In this document: positions 47,045 through 58,002 of the stretch, piece after piece
How positions within the stretch are numbered: position 1 is the stretch's first letter
How the letters are laid out: each line of letters begins with the position of its first letter
From: Arachis hypogaea
Lineage: Eukaryota > Streptophyta > Magnoliopsida > Fabales > Fabaceae
NCBI RefSeq assembly: GCF_003086295.3
Contig: NC_092051.1
Span: 64,047,772-64,111,771, forward strand
Direction: 5' to 3'
DNA length: 64,000 nucleotides
The notes under the pieces: generated by a model
The model's input: only the letters and a program-made list of their open reading frames with translations
Told to the model about the DNA's origin: nothing
Databases searched by the model: none
Translations under genes and position numbers: made by a program

Positions 47045-47946
47045 GTGGAGGTAGAGGATGCTGAAGAAGAAGATGTAATACAAGACTTGGTTGAAGAAGA
47101 AGAAGCTCACCCCAAGAATGGAGCACCAAGGGACGCAGAGGCTGCAGGAAACGCCATTTCTATCCCCTTTCCGCACCTTGCAATGAAGTCCAGAAAACAG
47201 ATGGAACTCGATACCAAAATGGTAGAAATCTTCAAAAAGGTTGAGGTAACTGTTCCCCTTTTTTATGTTATTCAGCAAGTACCTAAATATGCGAAGTTTC
47301 TAAAGGATTTGTGCATGAATAAGGATAAGATTAATGAGTTAAAAACTATCCCTTTAGGTAGTTCCATATATGCTTTAATGGGCGATATACCTAAAAAATG
47401 TAGTGATTCAGGTCCTTGCATGGTTAACTGTACCATTGGTGGTGTAATATTTTCTGACTGCATGTGTAATTTAGGAGCGTGCGTGAGTATTATGCCTTTG
47501 TCTATATATGATGCTTTGAGGCTCCCTCCCTTAAAAAGGTTGGCAACTCGTTTTGTTTTAGCAGATAAAAGCATTATTACAGTGGTTGGAATTGCTGAGG
47601 ACGTACTGGTGAGCATTAAGGGGCTCACATTTCCCATTGACTTCTATATCTTGGAAATGCCCCCTAATAACTCAGGAAGACCGTCATCCATCCTGCTTGG
47701 AAGGCCATTCCTGAAGACTTCAAAGTTCAAGCTGGATGCCTTCTCAGGAACTTATTCTTTTGAGATAGACGGCCGAGCAGTGAGTTTCAATCTGAATGAA
47801 GCTATGAAGCATCCTTTGGAAGACCATTCCATCTTCCAGTGCGACATCATTGATGAGACCGTAGCTGCAGTTCACCAAGAAGAAGTAGAAGAGATGCACA
47901 TGGAGCAAGGTCCAAGTGTGGGGAAACCTGACAAACTCATATTTAA
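47045..47946 (+). pseudogene. Element P protease, catalytic Asp replaced, 3' cut by D1
   Basis: It continues the gag frame. Recognisable parts are PKYAKFLKDLC, NCTIGGVIF, the active-site region reading CNLGAC where CDLGAS is usual (Asn at about residue 142), DFYILEMPPNNSGRPSSILLGRPFLKTSKFKLD and NEAMKHPLEDHSIFQCD. The frame then runs about 100 bases into the D1 LTR before stopping at 48043. Loss of the Asp predicts no proteolytic activity. Confidence 0.85.
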
Positions 47947-49378
47947 TGTCAGTAAAGAAATTCACAAATATTATCATGTTGCAAGTATAGCTTCTAAACC
48001 AACAGAAAACCCTTTCGTACAAATGTTTGGGTGTCACAAGTAACAAACCCCTTTAAAATTGATAACTGAAGTATTCAAATCTTGGGTCATCTTCTCAAGG
48101 AACTGCAGGGAGGTATGTTCTTATTATTGGTTATGAGTTTTGTAAATTGGGATTTTTGAAATAAGAAGCAAGTAATTTAAATGACAAGAAAAATAAATTA
48201 ATAATAATAATATAAAAGAACTCTTGGCAAGGTATGAAAATTCGGAAGTCCTATCCTAGTTATCCTTATCGATGGTGATGAGAATTGAGTTTTAATCCCA
48301 CTTAGTCAATCTTTACTAAAGCAAGGGAAAGTCAAGTGGACTAATTAGTCTGATCCTCAAGTCCTAGCCAATTCCTAACAAAGGACTAGAGTTAGTGGAA
48401 TCCAATTCAATTAGCAAAAATAACAATCGTCAATCACAATAAGTTTGATAACTCAAGAATCTCCAGTTAATCAATTTAAGCCAAGAATATGAAAAGCTAA
48501 ATAAGAATCATAAATTTGAAATACCTCAATTGCATTAATAAGAGAAAATCCTAACATGAATGGTTCATAAGCCAATTTGGCAATCATAAGTAATTAACAA
48601 ATAGAAGCATTAAAGTATCTGAAAGTAAAAGAGAAATATAAAGTAAAAGGAATATTGAACTTGAGAGGAAGTTGTAATCCTAAATCCTTTAAGAGGAATC
48701 CTAATCCTAAAACCTAAGAGAGAGGAGAGAACCTCTCTCTCTAAAAAGTACATCTAAAATATCAAAAGTGAATCTATGATATCTTTTCTGATTCCTCCAT
48801 TCTCTGGCTTATATTCCATGTTTCTGGATTCAGAATTGGGCCGAAAAAGGGTCCAGAAATCGCTGGGGGCGTTTTCTGCAATTTCTGCACGTGGTCTCTG
48901 TCACGCGTCCGCGTAGGTAACGCGGTCGCGTCACCTGGGAGTTTTCCTTGTCACGCGTACGCGTCATTTACGTTCTGCTCAAGGCACGCGTCTGCGTTAG
49001 TCACGCATTCGCGTCAGTGCCTTTTCGTGCTGGGCACGCGGCCGCGTCGTCCATGCGTTCGCGTCGCTGCCCTTTTCTTCAAAACTCCATTTTTGTGCTT
49101 TCCTTCCATTTTTGTATGTTTCCTTTCTGTCCTCTAAGCCATTCCCCCCTTAGGAGATCTGAAAATACTTAACACACAAATCACGGCATCGAATGATGAT
49201 AAAGGGTAATCAAAATTAATATTTTTAAAGCATAGGAAACATGTTTTTCACATATATCACATAATAAGGAAGGAAAAGTAAAACCATGCAATTTACATGA
49301 ATAAGTGGGTGAAAGATTGAATAAATCACTTTTAAGCACAAAATACATCATAAAATATGGGTTTATCAACCTCCTCAC
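47947..49378 (-). repeat. D1 3' LTR (1432 bp)
   Basis: The right edge is GTTTATCA next to the polypurine tract. The left edge is TGTCAGTAAAG, aligned with D2's TGCGTGGTCTAG by the shared TGTTGCAAGTATAG text. It contains CGCG-class words at 48899-49072. Confidence 0.8.
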
Positions 49379-49390
49379 ACTTAAACAATA
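49379..49390 (-). promoter_or_regulatory. D1 polypurine tract
   Basis: The minus strand reads GTGTGAGGAGGT directly before LTR TGATAAACCC. D2 has GTGTGGGGAGGT at the same place (53018-53029). Confidence 0.8.
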
Positions 49391-51118
49391 GCATGTCCTC
49401 ATGCTAAATCCAAGAGAAAGGGTAAAGTTAGAATGGGGGAATCTTATGCAATGCATTCTATTCTAAATTCAAACTATCTAAATGAGTTATGCAATTTTAG
49501 TTATTATTCACTTATATATAAAGCTTACATGTAGTTAAATTATTTCATATCCTCAAGGAATCATATATGCGTAGCCAAACCCTAGATAATGTTAAAGCAC
49601 TTTTACAATTGAGATGGGTAAAAGTATTTCACAAACTTGCAAGATAATTAACAATTAAGCAGAGATATATGGTGATGAGCTATTGAACCCTCACTGGATT
49701 TTGTGTTTACTCTCTAGTCACTCAGTGTTTATTGGGTTATTCACTCTATACTTTTTCTATCCTTGCTTTCTAAAACTTTGTTCTTCATCTAACCAATCAA
49801 CAAATATGGAATACAGACACACAAAATTCATGAGGTCTTTTTCAAGGTTGTAATAGGGCCAAGGTAAAGGTAAGGGTATATGTATAAGGCTAAGTGAGCT
49901 AATAAGTAAATCCTTGATTAGTCTAAGATCTCACCTAACATACATACTTTATATAATTTTAAAGTTCCTTTACCTATTTACCCAAATTTTCCCACTTTGT
50001 ATTACAAGCTCATGCATTAAATTTAATTTTGTCCCATGTGCATTGATTTTTATTTTGCATTTAGGGAATTTTTTAGATATCCCCTTATTTAAATACTGAA
50101 AATAATTTTTTTTTAATCTATGCACATGGTAATTTAATTATTTTGATTTCTCATGAGCATGCTTCCCAAATTTTGTTTTTGAAACAACTTATTCTTTTTA
50201 AATTCCGACTTTGTTTCTATCATCCCATGTTCCCATAAAATTCCCTACTCTTAAATTGTACACAATATCTATCTTAAGCTAACCAAGGATTCAACTTGGG
50301 ATTTTTATTTTGTATTTTTGCTTAAGGCTAGTAATGTGGTTATAGAACAAGAGGGGGTAAAAAAGCTCAAGGGGGCTAACAAGGGTGATGTAAAAGGTAG
50401 GCTAATTTGGGATAAGTGAGTAAAAATTCAAATGATGGCCTCAATCATCTCTTGGTATGTATCTATATTCTATACTGAACATATAGATTAAAACAAAGTA
50501 AAGAACATCAGAATGAAAAAGAAGGGCAAAACACACAGGAATGAAATTTATGGTTTGAATGTAACCATACAATTAAGCTCAAAACTCATAGGCTGTGTGT
50601 TCTCCAGCTCAAAAATCATATATCAGTTATGTATGTCATGCAAGTAGAAATTAAGAGTTCCCATTATTCTCAATGTAAATAGTAGGGTGGCTTTTAAAAT
50701 CTTAGTGTTCCTCCTTGATGAAATGTTGTTAACTAACTAACATGTAATGCTATATACACAAGGTGTATGGATGTTTGATTCTGTTAAAGTCTCTAGTTTA
50801 CTTCCTTTTATTTTTAATTAAACCAACTATCATATGCTAGAAGGGTAAACTATACTAAATAATCCACATATTCTATAACTAATAAGTTAGAATTGCAAAC
50901 AAAACTAAATGTCTAAGACATAAATTAAAGTGCAAAATGCGAAAATAAAGTATAAATACAGCAAAAGAACAATGTGTAAGTACTGAAAAATAAAAATAAA
51001 GATAAAAATACAGAAAAATAAACAAAATAAGATAAAAAAAGAGTCTGCAGTGGTTCAACAAAAAGATAGGCCAGGGATGGCGACCTCCCCACACTTAAAA
51101 TATAGCATCGTCCTCGAT
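49391..51118 (-). other. D1 spacer between downstream ORF and 3' LTR
   Basis: A/T-rich and noncoding. It aligns along its length with 53030-54005 plus 61268-62048 of D2, and so gives an uninterrupted version of the site where element C inserted (AAGGCTAGTAATGTGG at about 50325-50340). Confidence 0.8.
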
Positions 51119-51521
51119 GCTCACTCAAGCTGGGTGTGAACAAGTGTCATCACAGGAAGGATGGGCTGCTGGAGTCTCTATGGTGGCCTGAAGGTCTGTA
51201 GACTGGATAAGTGTAGGAGGATCCGTCTGCTGCAGTGGAGGCGCTGACTATAGGGGAATCTCTGGGTCTGAGGCTTGGATCTGGTGTGGCTCCACATGCT
51301 GTGGCGTAGCCTGCTCTGGTCCTGCCTGCTCAGCCTCTCTCTGTGCATGTGTCTCCTCCTCATGCTCGTCCGCCTCCTCCTCAGATGGCTTTGATGGTGT
51401 GTCAGGCTCGGAGGGGATGTCGCTGCCGGATCGGATCATCAACTTGAGGTGCTCATAGCGTCGCTTGTTGCGACGCTCAGATCTCTTATATCGCCGCTGG
51501 TTGCGGTGACGAGAGAACTTT
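51119..51521 (-). pseudogene. D1 downstream ORF, C-terminal fragment
   Basis: It reads MIRSGSDIPSEPDTPSK, EEEADEHEEETHAQ and HQIQASDPEIPL, then a stop and a Gln/Thr-rich end. It matches the C-terminal tail of the D2 ORF (MIRSGDILSEPDTPSEASEE). The N-terminal three quarters are cut off by the D2 LTR. Confidence 0.8.
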
Positions 51522-53017
51522 TGCGTGGTCTAGAAATTTGCGGATAAATCCTTGTTGCAAGTATAGTTTCTAAGCCTTCAAAAGTCCTTTCATACAAACG
51601 TTTTGGTTGTCACAAGTAACAAACCCCTAAATAAATTGTTAACCGAAGTATTCAAACCTCGGGTCGTCTTCTCAAGGAACTGCAGGGAAGTATGTTCTTA
51701 TTATTGGTTATGGAGATTGTAAATTCGGGGTATCAAGAATGAGGAACAAATATGACAAATAATTTAAATAACAATTAAAATAAATAAATACTGTAAAGCA
51801 AACTTTTGGCAAGGGATGAGAAATTGGAAGTCCAAATTAGTTACCCCTCTCAATAATAAAGAAGATTGAATCTTAATTCCACTTAGTTAACCTTTGCTAA
51901 AGCAAAGGAAAGTCAAGGGATTAATTAGTTTGACCTTCGAATCCTATTTATTTCCTAAGAAAAGATTGGGATTATTGAAAGTCAATTCAATTAGCAAAGA
52001 TAACAGTTATCAATTATGTTGAGCTAAGATAACTCCTGAGTTACTGATTTCTTAACCAAGACCAAAAGGGAAAAAGTAAATTTGCTAGAATAAAAATGTC
52101 TTCAGATTGAAAGCAATGGTGACATAAATAAAAGAAAGCAATAATAAACTGAAATACCTCAAATAACATTAATTCAAATAATATGGAACATAGAAGAATT
52201 CATAAATTAAATGGCAAAAGTATGTAATCAACTAAAGTAATGGAATGAATAAAAGTGAAAGGGAAGCTTAAAGTAAAGGAACATTAAACCTGGGATCGAG
52301 AGTCACTCCTAAAATTAAGAGAAATCCTAAATCCTAAGAAAGAGAGGAGAGAACCTCTCTCCAAACTAAATCTAAATCATGAGAAGTAACTAAATTGGTG
52401 AGCTCTCTTTGAATGGATGCATTCCCCCACTTTATAATCTCTAATCTGTGCTTTCTGTACTTGGATCTGGGCCAAAAAGGCTTCAGAAATCGCTGGGAGC
52501 ATTTTCTGTAATTTCTGGTGCGTGGCCTCTGTCACGCGTCCGCGTGGGTCATGCGGTCGCGTCATTCGGAGCTTTTCTTGTCATGCGGTCGCGTCAGTCA
52601 TGTGGCTGCGTCATATGTGTTTTGCTTAAGGTGCACGGTCACGTAAGTCATGCGGCCGCGTCACTGTTGATTCGCGCTTGGCATGCGTCCGCGTCGCCCA
52701 TGCGATTGCGTGGATGCCAGTTTCTTCAAGGACTCCGTTTTGTGCTTTCCTTCCATTTTTGTATGTTTCCATTCCATCCTTTAAGTCATTCCTGCCTTAG
52801 AAGATCTGAAACTACTCAACACACTAATCACGGCATCGAATGGAAATAAAGGTAATTAAAATAATTAATTTTAAAGCGTAGGAAACATGTTTTTCACATA
52901 CATCACATAATAAGGAAGGGAAAGTAAAACCATGAAATAAATATGAATAAGTGGGTGAAAGATTGAATAAATCACTCAAATTAAGCACAAAATGTATCAC
53001 AAAACATGGGTTTATCA
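51522..53017 (-). repeat. D2 3' LTR (1496 bp)
   Basis: It begins TGCGTGGTCTAG and ends GTTTATCA, followed by the polypurine tract. CGCG-class words lie at 52531-52718. The flank on the left is D1 downstream-ORF coding text. Confidence 0.82.
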
Positions 53018-53029
53018 ACCTCCCCACAC
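53018..53029 (-). promoter_or_regulatory. D2 polypurine tract
   Basis: The minus strand reads GTGTGGGGAGGT immediately before TGATAAACCC of the LTR. Confidence 0.82.
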
Positions 53030-54005
53030 TTAAACAATAGCATGTCCTCATGCTAAATCCAAGGTAAAAAGTAAGGTTAAAGTGGTGGAATGTCATGCAA
53101 TGCAATCTAATCTGAATGCAACTACCTAGATGAATGATGCATCATGCAATTCTAATTTTTTTATTCACTTAAATATAAAGCTTGCATGTAGTTAAATTAA
53201 TTCACATTCTCAAGGAGTCATGTATATATATATATAGCCAAGCCTTAGATAGTGATAAAGTGCCTTTAAAATTGAGATGGGAGAGAAAAACATTTTAAAA
53301 AAAAAACTTGCAAGACAATTAATAATTTAAGCAGAGATATATGTTAATGAGCTATTGAACCCTCACTTGATTTTGTGTTTACTCTCTAATCACTCAGTGT
53401 TTATTGGGTTAATCACTCTATTCTTCTTTTTATTTTTACTTTCCATAACTTTGTTCTTCGTCTAACCAATCAACAATCATAGAATATAGTCATACCAAAA
53501 ATCATGAGGTCTTAAGTAAGGTTGTAATGGGGCCAAAGTAAAGGTAAGGGTATATGTATAAAGCTAAGTGAGCTAATAAGTGAATCCTTAATTAGACTAA
53601 GATCTCCCCTAACATACATACTTTCTAAATCAAAGCTTCTTTACCTATTTTCCATATTTTCTCACTTTTGATGTTACATGCTCATATCTCAATATTTATT
53701 TTTATCCCATGTGCATTGCTTTATTTCATAATTGGGGAATTCTTTTTGTGTCCCCTTTATTCATAACACATTTTTTTTAATGCACATGGTAATTCAATTA
53801 TTTTGATTTTACATGAGCATGCTTCCCAAAACTTTTTATTTGAGTTATTTTATTCTTTTCAACTTTTCTACCTTTTGTTTTTATTATCCATGTTCCCAAT
53901 AGGTTTTCCCACATTTAAACCATATATACTTCCTACCTTAAGCAAACCAAGGATTCAACTTGGGATTTTTATTTTGTCTTTCTGCTTAAGGCTAGTAATG
54001 TGGCT
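53030..54005 (-). other. D2 spacer, left of the element C insertion
   Basis: Noncoding, aligns with 49391-50340 of D1. The interruption follows AATGTGGCT. Confidence 0.75.
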
Positions 54006-54940
54006 GATGATGTGTGGAAAACGATCCAACATGAAACTCACCGGCAAGTGTACCGGGTCGCATCAAGTAATAATAACTCACATGAGTGAAGTCGATCCCA
54101 CAGGGATTAAAGGATTGAGCAATTTTAGTTTAGTGGTTGATTTAGTCAAGCAAATCAAGTATTGGTTGAGTTGTTTGCAATTGGCTGAAACTAAATTGCT
54201 TAAAATGTAAAGGGAGAGGGGTAAAATGCAGTAAATTAAAGAGCAGGAAAGTAAAGAAGCAGAATCTTAAAGTGCAAGTAATGTAAATTACAGAAACTTA
54301 GATTGCAAGAAATGTAAATGGCTGAAACTTAAAGTGCAAGAAATGTAAATTGCTTGAATTATAAAAGGAATTGGGAGCTGGGATTGCAGAATTTAAACAA
54401 GAACAAGTAAATTACATTAAACAGGAAAGTAGAGGATGAATTGAATTGAAGTAGGTCTCAAACAGAAAAGTGAAAATGCATGAAGAGTTTAAAAACAGAA
54501 AGTGACTGGTGCTTAATTTGCAGCAATGTAAAAAATGGTTGAAGATCTCAGGGGTGGAAGAGACTAGATAACAAGTCTAGATCTCAAATCCTTCCTTGAT
54601 CCAACAAGAACAATTGCAAAAGAAGTAAAGAAAAGCAATTTGCAAGAGAGTATAAGATGAAGCAGTAAAGTAAACAGAAATTGAAATTCAATTATGCAGA
54701 GAAAGTAAACAAGAGATCTCAAGATGAGATTGAAATAGAAGTTCTTCAATTCTTCACCCAAGATCTAAAGCAAGAAAAGTAAAGAGTGCTCAAGCAAGAA
54801 CAAGGAAGAAGAGAGATCAATTCCCCTTCCCAATTCTCTAAGATCTAAATTCAAAAGTAAAAGCTTAAAAATGAAAAATGAAAGTTCAAAGAAAAATCAA
54901 AGTAAAGTTTAGAGCTCCTAATTACATCAAACTAGATCCT

Positions 54941-54947
54941 ATTTATA
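54941..54947 (-). promoter_or_regulatory. Candidate TATA box in element C LTR
   Basis: The minus strand reads TATAAAT, at the position matching TATATAAA of solo LTR S. Confidence 0.5.
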
Positions 54948-55062
54948 CACTTTCTATTCTTGGATTTTGGAATTTGGATGGGCTTTTGATTTGGTGAAGA
55001 AATGAATTAAATTGGATTTTTAATTGAATTTTCAGCCCCTGTGAAAATTTGCTCCCAGGAGG

Positions 55063-55732
55063 ATGCTCAGCTCAAGTGGGGAGCTGAGCATTGAAGCTTT
55101 GTGTGGGGAGTCTTGCGTAGCATGCTAGGCTGGGGAAGGCACCAGGGGAATGCTCTGCTCACATGGTGAGCTGAGCATTGGGGCCTTATGCACATGTCTT
55201 GCGCGCGTCTTGCTCTCTGGCCGTGTCAAATGTTGCGCGCTCCTTTCCTTGGTCCGTGTCAAGCTCTTGTGTGGTGCACCAAGGAGTAGCGCTTTGCTCT
55301 CCAAGTGAGCTGAGCATTGGAGCTTCCAAGGGAGGTCCTTGGTTCGAAACTTGAGGGAAGCATGCGCTGGTGCCATTTTTCTTGGGTTCGTTGTAGCTCC
55401 TTGCTCCTTGCTTCCTCAAGGTGTTGAGTTCGAACCTTGGGAATACATTTGGCCAATTCTTGGCTTGTTTTCCTTGTGAGTAGCGCTCCCCCTCCCTCCC
55501 TAGGATCATGGGTTCAAACCTTGGAGCAAGCATTGGCAACTTATTTTCTTTGATTTATTTCTTGTGAGAGCCCGATAATGCTCCCTTGGTGAGCTGAGCA
55601 TTGTTTCTCTTTTCCTTGTTTCTTGTTTCTCAAATTGTGCTCAGCTCTCAAGGGGAGCAGAGCATTGAAATGTTGCTTCCTTGGTTTATTGTTGTGCTCC
55701 TTTGGAGAGCACCGAGCTCTTGGGGAGAGCAT
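55063..55732 (-). repeat. Short-word cluster in LTR C: GAGCTGAGCATT class
   Basis: Copies of GAGCTGAGCATTG and GCTCTGCTC/TGCTCAGCTC words at uneven spacing. Adjacent words in opposite sense could pair. Fewer copies than in B. Confidence 0.75.
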
Positions 55733-56087
55733 TATGGCCTCCCTCCTTCATTGTGCCACGCTTCCTCATTTTCTTTGCCACACTTTTCCTTTCCTTGAGC
55801 TACACTTTTTAAGCAACGCTTTCTTGTTTTCTTCTTTTCTTCACCTACAAATAATCAAAACAACCAATCAAAGTATCACCAAATTCACAAGGCTTATAAA
55901 TCATTAAAACTCAATTAAATTTAGCTTAAACCTCATGATTTAGCATCAATTAAATGGTGGTTGTTTGATTCAAAGAAGTCATGCATTTCCATTCCAAATT
56001 ACTTACTTAGAATGCAAGAAAGTGCATAAAACCAAATAAAAACAAAGAAAAAGACTAGTAAAACTAGGCTAAGATGACTTGTCATCA

Positions 56088-58002
56088 CAACACCAAACTT
56101 AAAACTTGCTTGTCCCCAAGCAAGCACTAATCATAAGAGAAAATAGAATGAAATAGAAAAGTACATATGTCCTTATTAAGCAAATAGTCGAATTTGGTTT
56201 ATGGGGTTTTATGCAGATCAAAAGTAGCTCAATTATTACTTGCTGTCAAAACAAACAATATTTCCTTAAGTGTTCACTAAGGTTGCTGCTACAATGCCTT
56301 ACTTTTTGCTTATTTCCCTTGTAATTTTTTTTTTCTTTCTTTTGCTTATAGAGCTTATTACTCATTGAAGGCTTGGTGGCAAATGTTGCAGTGGCCTTTG
56401 GCTTAATTTTCACTCAACATTTCTTCACCACAGACACATGTTTCACCTTTTTCATCCTAGGATCATTGATGCCCAGCATCTCTTTGGATAACTAAGTGTT
56501 TTGTAGCTAGGTTGCTCTTTATTGTGGACTTTCAGTTGGCAATCCCAAATCAGTTGATCTAATTGGCCAAGTTTTGAAATACTCCTTAGAACTTACTTGT
56601 CCAAGCATATCCCAGTACAAAAACACCACAGGCATGTGTCCTAGGGTCCAAGCTATTGGTGTCTAGCCTTATTGTTTGTTTCTTTGCCACTTTCTTTGGC
56701 TTTTTCCATTTCTTTTTCTTTCTGTTTTGTTTTATTTGCAAGGGACTTTCATTAATTGAAGGATCATAGCAGCAAACTAGCTTAAGCTTCAAGTAACAAG
56801 TCATTTTTGCAGCATTTATTCTATGAGCTATCAATTAAATCAAACACATACCACCACTATCTTTTATTCTAACTTTTGCAACATTAAACAACTACTTTTT
56901 CTAAATTAAACATCTCTCTTTTATTCAAACAGCAAGGGAACAAAGCAAAATACTAAAGCTAATGAATGATGACAAGCTTCTAATGCAAGTAATCTATTAA
57001 AGCATTAAAGTGTAAAACATAAAGGCATAAAAAGGCTAAACATAAAAGCATTGAAGGTATGTCATGTCTCGGACATACATCTTTCTTATTTAAATAAAAG
57101 TAAAAAGAACTTTACCACCTTTATTTGTCAGGCATTTCCATTTTGCTGGATTCTCCCCTCTTCTTTTTCCTCGTCTTTGTATAATCTTGAATTTCTTCGC
57201 CAGGGCATCTTCTGTCCCAGACAGAGTCTAGCAAGCCTGAGAGTCCAACATCCTCCAATGTATTTTGCATACGTGCTGACTATCTATCTGTTCTTGCTCT
57301 CTGCTGGTTCACTAACTCAGGGCACATGTGATCCCTCTCTTGACTTGTCATAGCCGTTCCTTCATCTTGTCTTTTCCTCAACCCTTTTTTTCCTGATTAA
57401 ATCAGAATGACATGCTTTAGAACTCATTTAAAGCACCGTGGTAAAGTGGTGAATGCTTGCATTCTATATTATGGTCCTTAGTCATGAAAGATCAATTGTG
57501 TCCCTTACTTAGTGAACCAAGTTTTGGTGAACACCAAACTTGTTTCTTGCTCAATGATTAAAATAAACACTTGTCACAATTGATACTTTCATCATAAGTG
57601 CCAATTTATTTCTTAACATAAATTCCTAAAACAAAACAATGCATGATCCATCTCTTCATGATTTTGATTTTCTGAACAGAAGTTGATTTTTTTCTCAAAA
57701 TTCATACACATGCAGACACGAAACATAATGTTTGGTCATATACTTCAACAAAATGACTAAGCGTATGATCTAAGAATGTTTGAAATGTTGACTTTTGTGT
57801 GATGTCAAGCACACCAAACTTAAAAGTCTGGCATGTATTTCAAGACAGTGTATGCATCTGTCAAGGGTGTCTAGAAAAATTCAGAATCAGGCTAAAGTGA
57901 TCACACTTTATTGAATTCAAAAGCAAGCAGGAATCATAAATCATGGGTTGTCTCCCATGGAGCGCTCTTTTATTGTCATTAGCTTGACATTGAACCCTTC
58001 TT
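56088..58002 (-). other. Element C 3' untranslated region with post-pol motif
   Basis: Next to the LTR the minus strand reads GGGGACAAGCAAGTTTTAAG then TTTGGTGTTG, the presumed plus-strand priming region. The post-pol motif is at 57945-57988, right after the coding frame. Between them is noncoding text related to the G 3' region. ACACCAAACTTA is at 56090 and 57811. Confidence 0.75.

Larger units (their letters stand above)
43742..47946 (+). mobile_element. Element P: Athila-like gag-protease element, truncated by D1
   Basis: Plus-strand 5' LTR, primer-binding site, gag with a CCHC zinc knuckle and protease; then the D1 LTR begins at 47947. RT and integrase are not in the window. P interrupts the LTR of G. 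The left flank is ATGCG (43737-43741); its partner is not in view. Confidence 0.88.
47947..51521 (-). mobile_element. Element D1: Athila-like 3' portion (3' LTR, spacer, end of downstream ORF)
   Basis: Read from the right: C-terminal end of the post-pol ORF (to 51119), a noncoding spacer of about 1.7 kb, polypurine tract GTGTGAGGAGGT and the 3' LTR. Its right side ends abruptly inside the ORF where the D2 LTR starts (51522). No primer-binding site occurs at that junction, so D2 was inserted into D1 rather than sharing an LTR with it. Confidence 0.82.
54011..56087 (-). repeat. Element C 3' LTR (about 2.08 kb)
   Basis: It begins TGTGTGGAAAACG (or TGATGATG six bases earlier) and ends GACTTGTCATCA. 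The U5 hairpin ACTCA-CA-TGAGT is at 54076-54087, and a TATAAAT site at 54941-54947. Words GAGCTGAGCATTG / TGCTCAGCTC occur at 55063-55732. It resembles S, in the opposite orientation. Confidence 0.9.

Noticed and set aside
47947..48043. Natural C-terminus of the element P protease
   Set aside because: The last codons of the frame lie in the D1 LTR, as shown by alignment with 51522-51600.
53803..54210. 135-codon plus-strand ORF
   Set aside because: It crosses the junction of the D2 spacer with the C LTR, so it is a chance frame created by insertion.
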